Shown here in pieces: positions 59,180 to 64,000 of a DNA stretch of 64,000 nucleotides. Position 1 is the stretch's first letter; each line of letters begins with the position of its first letter. The notes beneath the pieces are model-generated. The model saw nothing but the letters and a program-made list of their open reading frames with translations. It searched no databases and was not told the origin of the DNA. The position numbers and the translations under genes were made by a program. This DNA comes from Clarireedia homoeocarpa (lineage: Eukaryota; Ascomycota; Leotiomycetes; Helotiales; Rutstroemiaceae): NCBI GenBank assembly GCA_001465935.1, contig LNKV01000046.1:1-64000 (forward strand), given 5' to 3'.

Positions 59180-60288
59180 GATACTGTGCGTAAGTTATCT
59201 AAATTGATAGTTAGTTAGATCAGACTGAACAAACAAACAACTATCTCAAGAACTCGTTCGTTCTACCTGTAAAGAGCACGCACCCCTCCCTCCCGGAATG
59301 ACCTCGCATGAGGAGGCTCCACTTATGGGAGTGGGAAATGGGAATAGTTAGCTAACTAACTAACTAACTAACTTGGTTATGTTATATAATGTAATGCTTA
59401 TGTTATATTATATTATATTGTACAGTAAGTAAGTAAGTAAGTACTATTATATCATCATATTGTATGTGTTTCGATTACGTGCGTGGAGGTAATTAGTCAG
59501 TCATTCTTCGGGGAATTCGCCTCCCCGGACTTACCCTGGCGGCGCTCGTATTGGGGGACTTTTGATTTGTTGCGGTAAGTGAGGGTTTACGTGAAAGGGT
59601 GGATGGGATTAGGTTATCTGAATGATGGATGGATGATGGGGAAATGGGGTGGGTTTGGGTTGGGGTGGATTGGGGAGCTGGGCGGGTGGAGGATTTGGTT
59701 TGGTTTTTGTTTTATGTGTGTAAGGACGGATGGATGGATGTGCTGTTTGGAGTGGTTGTATGAGAGGGGGGAGGTACTGCAGGTGGAGCATGAGGGAAGG
59801 AAGGGAGACCTAGGGCGATAGATTGGGTTGGTGTTTACGAGAGGATTGGATATCTCTACATGAAGAGATAGATACTTTGAGGGAGGGACATGTAAACGTT
59901 GAAGAGAAGTTGCAATGTAGATTCTGGTTTCAACACTTATGACGGGTGCAACCTAGTATCTTGAATCTTGATTACATACTATCTTACAACGAACACAATG
60001 ATGCGAATACGGTTTACAAGCGATGCAAGTCATAAAGTCGTGTTCGTACGAGATGATGGGGGAATCCCCAGAAATGATGGATGAGTGGGATGGGATGGGA
60101 CCGGATGGCGTGCTTGACACGAATGGTTGGGTGGCGTGTGGTGTTGGTTGATTGTGTGATATACTGCCTGGTGGATGGAATAATTCTAGACTGTACCTTT
60201 ACTGCTCGCCAGACGTTTATGGGTTAGATCTCCGCGCTCGATAAATCCTTCTCAGGGCTAGGTTGGAGGAGGAATGTCCGTTCTGTCT

Positions 60289-60452
60289 TGTGGCTGGTTG
60301 GGCGGTTGGTTGGCTAGTTGGTTGTCTAGTTGGTTGGCTAGTTGGTTGGCTAGTTGGTTGTCTAGTTGGTTGGCTAGTTGGTTGTCTAGTTGGTTGGCTA
60401 GTTGGTTGCTAGTTGGTTGGCTAGTTGGTTGGCTAGTTGGTTGGCTAGTTGG
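60289..60452. repeat. tandem repeat, unit CTAGTTGGTTGG/T
   Basis: About a dozen copies of GTTGGTTGGCTA and GTTGGTTGTCTA alternate, with one 1-bp-shorter unit near 60407. In one frame it reads WLASWLSS repeats, which is an artefact. Confidence 0.9.
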
Positions 60453-63400
60453 TCGGTAGGAAACTTGGTAGGAGAAAGACGGTTGTTGTCATAATGACGG
60501 TGTTACTGTGGAGTCAAGTAAGTTATCAGGCAGACATGAAAGGAATTGACCGCTACATACTTTCGTACAGTCCTATATCTTAGGAAATATCACTCAAGGT
60601 TACTTCGTACATATTTTGAACTACTGGAGACAGCCAGCTAGCTACAAGCGAGACGCAGGGGTTGTATGGAGGCTGCTCCAAAAGTGCAAAATAGTTTCCG
60701 GAAATGACACGGGGATTCGCTTCACATGCTGTCAACCAGTGAGTGACAAGGGCCTCACGGGATGAACCCTTTTGCGACCAGGGTTCTTTTACTGTTTGAT
60801 AACTGTCTTGCAGAAAAGTTGATGTGCTCGTACGATAGCGAGTAGGCTGGCAAGCATCTCTTCTCTTTGTACGTACATACCATGGTTTTATGTCAAAAGT
60901 CCAAATGGACCTTGTCTCGGCACCGACAAACGGGTGAAAGATCGTACATGACTGTATTGGAAATGATGAAGGATTTCCAACATAGTGGGGCGGGGACATC
61001 CTAATGTCTTTCCTCTGCCCTGCAAGAACTAGGCAGGCCATCATAATTCGGTAAAGTCTATATGATAGATCAGATATGCATGCACGTTACGTCTATCTTG
61101 TACATCGGGCCTTCATCCGGGCTTGTCATGTGTACAGAGGAGGTCCTCATCCGAGCTCTGTGGGTCATTACTAGTCAGGGTGAGGAGCTTCTCATTCGCG
61201 TCGTGTTATAAGGCTTGGGAAATGTATGGTCTGCACCCTTCCTGCCAAGCGTTCATCCCACTCTTCCCACGTTTTTTCTTGCTCATTCCAAATATTCCAT
61301 CCGCTGCATTTGCCGCACAAACCAGCATGTGGCGCTTAAAGAAAAACGCATGTTTACCGTTTCCCTGCTTTCGTTGCGTCAAACTCAATCTCGTCCTTGC
61401 CGACCTACTTTCCTTTTGGGATGTACATTTAGTTCGCTTTGCTTATCTTCTAGGCCGCCACGGGAGGTGTCGATGGATGGTGTGGGGCGACGTTTCTCGA
61501 AAGTCGGATAAGTGGGAATGACGACTTTGAATTTGTGGAACGAAATGAAATGATAATGCAAATAATAAGCACTATCCTCAGAAACCGGTGAACAACCCCT
61601 AGACATACCACGGCAGAATCGCGCCGTGCCGTTGGTCGCTATCGTCGCATCCTTCCTCTCGTCTAGCGCGAGTAGGAGCGCTTGCCGAGACGTCTCGGTA
61701 CCACTCCCTCGAGCGGCACTCCAGATTAGCGTTGTGTCACCTCGATCACAAAGTAAGAGACACACTAGTTCTGCAGACCGCCTTCGCAGAAACCGCTACG
61801 ATATTCTTGGGATCCGAGTGTTGGGACCTCTATACTCGACTAGCTACATCACTCGATGCTCCCTGAATACTCTGTCACCTCGATTTCTATTCTATCTCAT
61901 AATTAACATGAGTGTCACCAACTCCTGAATATGCAAGTGGATATTGCACGACGATGCCCAGGTGATTAGCTTCTGCATAAACTCAGGGCATCTAATCCCC
62001 AATGCAGTCCAGAGTCCGTGGATTGTAGCTTCGAGAATGCCCAAATGACCAGATTTTACTGCAACTTGCGGATGGTTCATTTCCATCATTTTCTCATTTC
62101 TAAGACGTAGGAAGTATATCTTCCACTATTGGGGTAGTATCTGCAACCTCTTCATATCGGTAGAAGCGCTCAATGGTAATATTACACTGCTGCATGTTCT
62201 TTCGTTCTATCTATCGACAGTGCAGTAAGTTTGACGTGAGCGAAATGAGGCAACTCCTTATTTAGGAAGATTTCAAGAATGAAAGCTAGGATGATTGATT
62301 CTTTTCAGTGGCGCATATAGCTTACAGGATGGCGAGGCACTGCATATGTGGGTGAGAGTATCTTCTCGACTGTCCACATGCCGCTTGGATAATATGGATT
62401 CAAGGTCTGTAAAATTTCCGAACCTCACACTACCACGGCGAAGAAACATAACAAAGACCGAGACTTCATACTTTTGCTAAAAGCACGAATACAACAGGTT
62501 CATTTAAGTCGTCGTTCTGAGCCGAAGTAACCGAATGAGCCTCAATATCGTAGTAGATCTTGGGAAACTTGCTTCGGTAGCCTAAAAATCACAAACCCTT
62601 CCAATAGATCTCGGTCACTATTCCGAGTCGTTTTTCGTGATCGTCGGTATCTAGCGTTGTGCAGGCTTTGCAAGTCGTCGAGACATGGATAATAGCTCCA
62701 GGGTGTCTCCTGTTCGGTGTTAAGGTTGCATAGCCTTTCGCCCGATAGATATCTACTGGCTTGGTCCCAGATCTTAATAAGGGATGCACCAAGCATCTGA
62801 TGGTATCTGCTTGATGTGTGCCCATCGCCGTCCAAGCATGCTCAGAAGATTTGGGGTGCGTGCTTACAGCACAGGGGGCAAACCCTTATGTGCTGTATCA
62901 CACGATTCGAAATCCTGTACTTCCAGGCTTTGCCCTTTCTGGTGAATTTGACTTGATTGATTGATTCCTTGATTGAACGGCAGACAAGGGACTGCGGGGT
63001 GCACACCATAAGCATTTGCGCTGAGTACAATCACCCAGCCAGTGCCATAGAATGAAATGTACAGACGACACCGATGTGATGCCTCGGAAAGCCTGTACAG
63101 TACGAATTAGGTATACCATCAGATAATATAACACTTTCTATTGTCCTTTAGCTAGTGCAATAAGTCCACGCCGTGCGTCGGGCAACTGACGTTGAAAAGT
63201 TTGCATTGGGTTGTAGCGAGCGGCTTGATGACGACGACTATTCATTTGGTGGTGGGGTAACGGGTAAGAAATCGTGGCACCCACCTCGGCTCCAGTGAGA
63301 CAGACATGAGTTGTGTTCCTGCGGTAGTGAGATAGGGAGGAATTGGGAGGGCGTTCGATGATTCGAACCTGCAAAAGAATTAGTGCCAATATTTCATAAT

Positions 63401-64000
63401 ACCTAGGGTGTAGAGCAAAAGTATTGAAATCTTAGGTAGATGCCAGCCAACTATCATCCAGAAAGAGACGAGGAGACAAATGTAATTTGAAAGATGATGG
63501 TATTATGCAACTGCAGAGCAAGCTGCATTGAAGGCTGAACCAAAAGTTCCTTTCACTCATTGAAGACCATGGCGAATCGTAACATTCTATTGAGGTCTGT
63601 ATTGTTGGAAAGGTATATTCTGAGGAAAGCGGTCCCGTTCTCAGTCACAGGGTATGCGGACTCTGAAGCATCTTCGGACATCAACTGGTCTTGGCACTAT
63701 AAACAACCCTTCCATGCCTTGGCAGTCATTTCGGTACCGAAAGTAGCAAATCCACCACGTTGTCGCCGTGTGTATTGTAGCCGGTGATCATTTGAATACG
63801 TCTCAGCAAGAAGGACTAAGAGTTGTCGGACCAGAAAGTGTAGTATGCCTGCCGTAGAGTAGATAGTACGGAATCGCGCAGCGACCTGTTGGCTTTCGAG
63901 AAATCACGTGGCTGAGGAGCAAGTACCGGATAATTCTCGCTATGACAGTACGCCGAATCGCTCTTGAAGGCTGCGGGATATCTCTAAGATCTAGTATTCC

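Larger units (their letters stand above)
58675..64000. other. gene-poor terminal region rich in simple repeats
   Basis: 5.3 kb with no supported gene. It contains a TAGG tandem near 59033-59048, an A-run at 59155-59179, a TAAC tandem at 59349-59371, an AGTA tandem near 59425-59442 and the large 12-bp-type repeat at 60289-60452. Frames such as 60580-61044, 61123-61521, 61385-61765 and 62542-62835 have no convincing homology. 61620-61765 is locally GC-richer than its surroundings. Confidence 0.5.

Noticed and set aside
60274..60459. Frame encoding WLASWLSS repeats, looking like a tryptophan-rich membrane peptide
   Set aside because: It is the translation of a 12-bp tandem repeat; frame and repeat length explain it fully.
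61385..61765. Minus frame with GDTTLIWSAARG, faintly like an ankyrin repeat
   Set aside because: A single weak repeat with no neighbouring repeats or splice-linked exons; not enough to call a gene.

Overview
The window looks like a nuclear contig from a filamentous ascomycete (Pezizomycotina), probably a leotiomycete such as a Sclerotinia/Botrytis relative. The evidence is short GT-AG introns (about 50-60 nt) that break recognisable genes in consistent phase, fungus-only families (Zn2Cys6 regulators, a Pth11-like membrane protein, a DHA-type MFS pump), and long AT-rich intergenic stretches with microsatellites and small inverted-repeat elements. The lineage is inferred from gene content, not proven. 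A run of 46 Ns shows it is a draft assembly.

Region by region: 0-14 kb is mostly minus-strand genes: a CUE-like protein fused to or abutting a BTB protein, a germinal-centre/STE20-type kinase, a UBA-UAS-UBX Cdc48 cofactor and a nine-exon Zn2Cys6 regulator. A divergent intergene leads to the plus-strand proteasome adaptor ECM29 (14.8-20.6 kb), followed by two small lysine-rich hypothetical genes. From 24 to 33 kb is an accessory island: foldback MITEs, a second MITE family, a minisatellite, an 810-residue FAD monooxygenase fused to a polytopic membrane domain, and a Pth11/SAT4-like seven-helix protein. From 36 to 48 kb come conserved genes: a KHA1-type cation/H+ antiporter, an FMP32/MCUR1-like mitochondrial protein sharing a divergent promoter with eIF2-gamma, and a 14-helix MFS exporter. 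A decayed Copia gag fragment lies between long inverted repeats at 48.6-49.5 kb. SRS2 helicase (50.0-53.1 kb) and a regulator with both C2H2 fingers and a Zn2Cys6 cluster (56.1-58.7 kb) close the gene-bearing part. The last 5.3 kb is simple-repeat-rich with no supported gene.

The genes do not form one obvious pathway. Several serve protein quality control and translation (UBX protein, ECM29, eIF2-gamma). Others are accessory or secondary-metabolism-like (FAD monooxygenase fusion, MFS pump, regulators). Exon structures were worked out by hand by matching splice sites, reading phase and protein continuity. Each multi-exon coordinate set below sums to a multiple of three.
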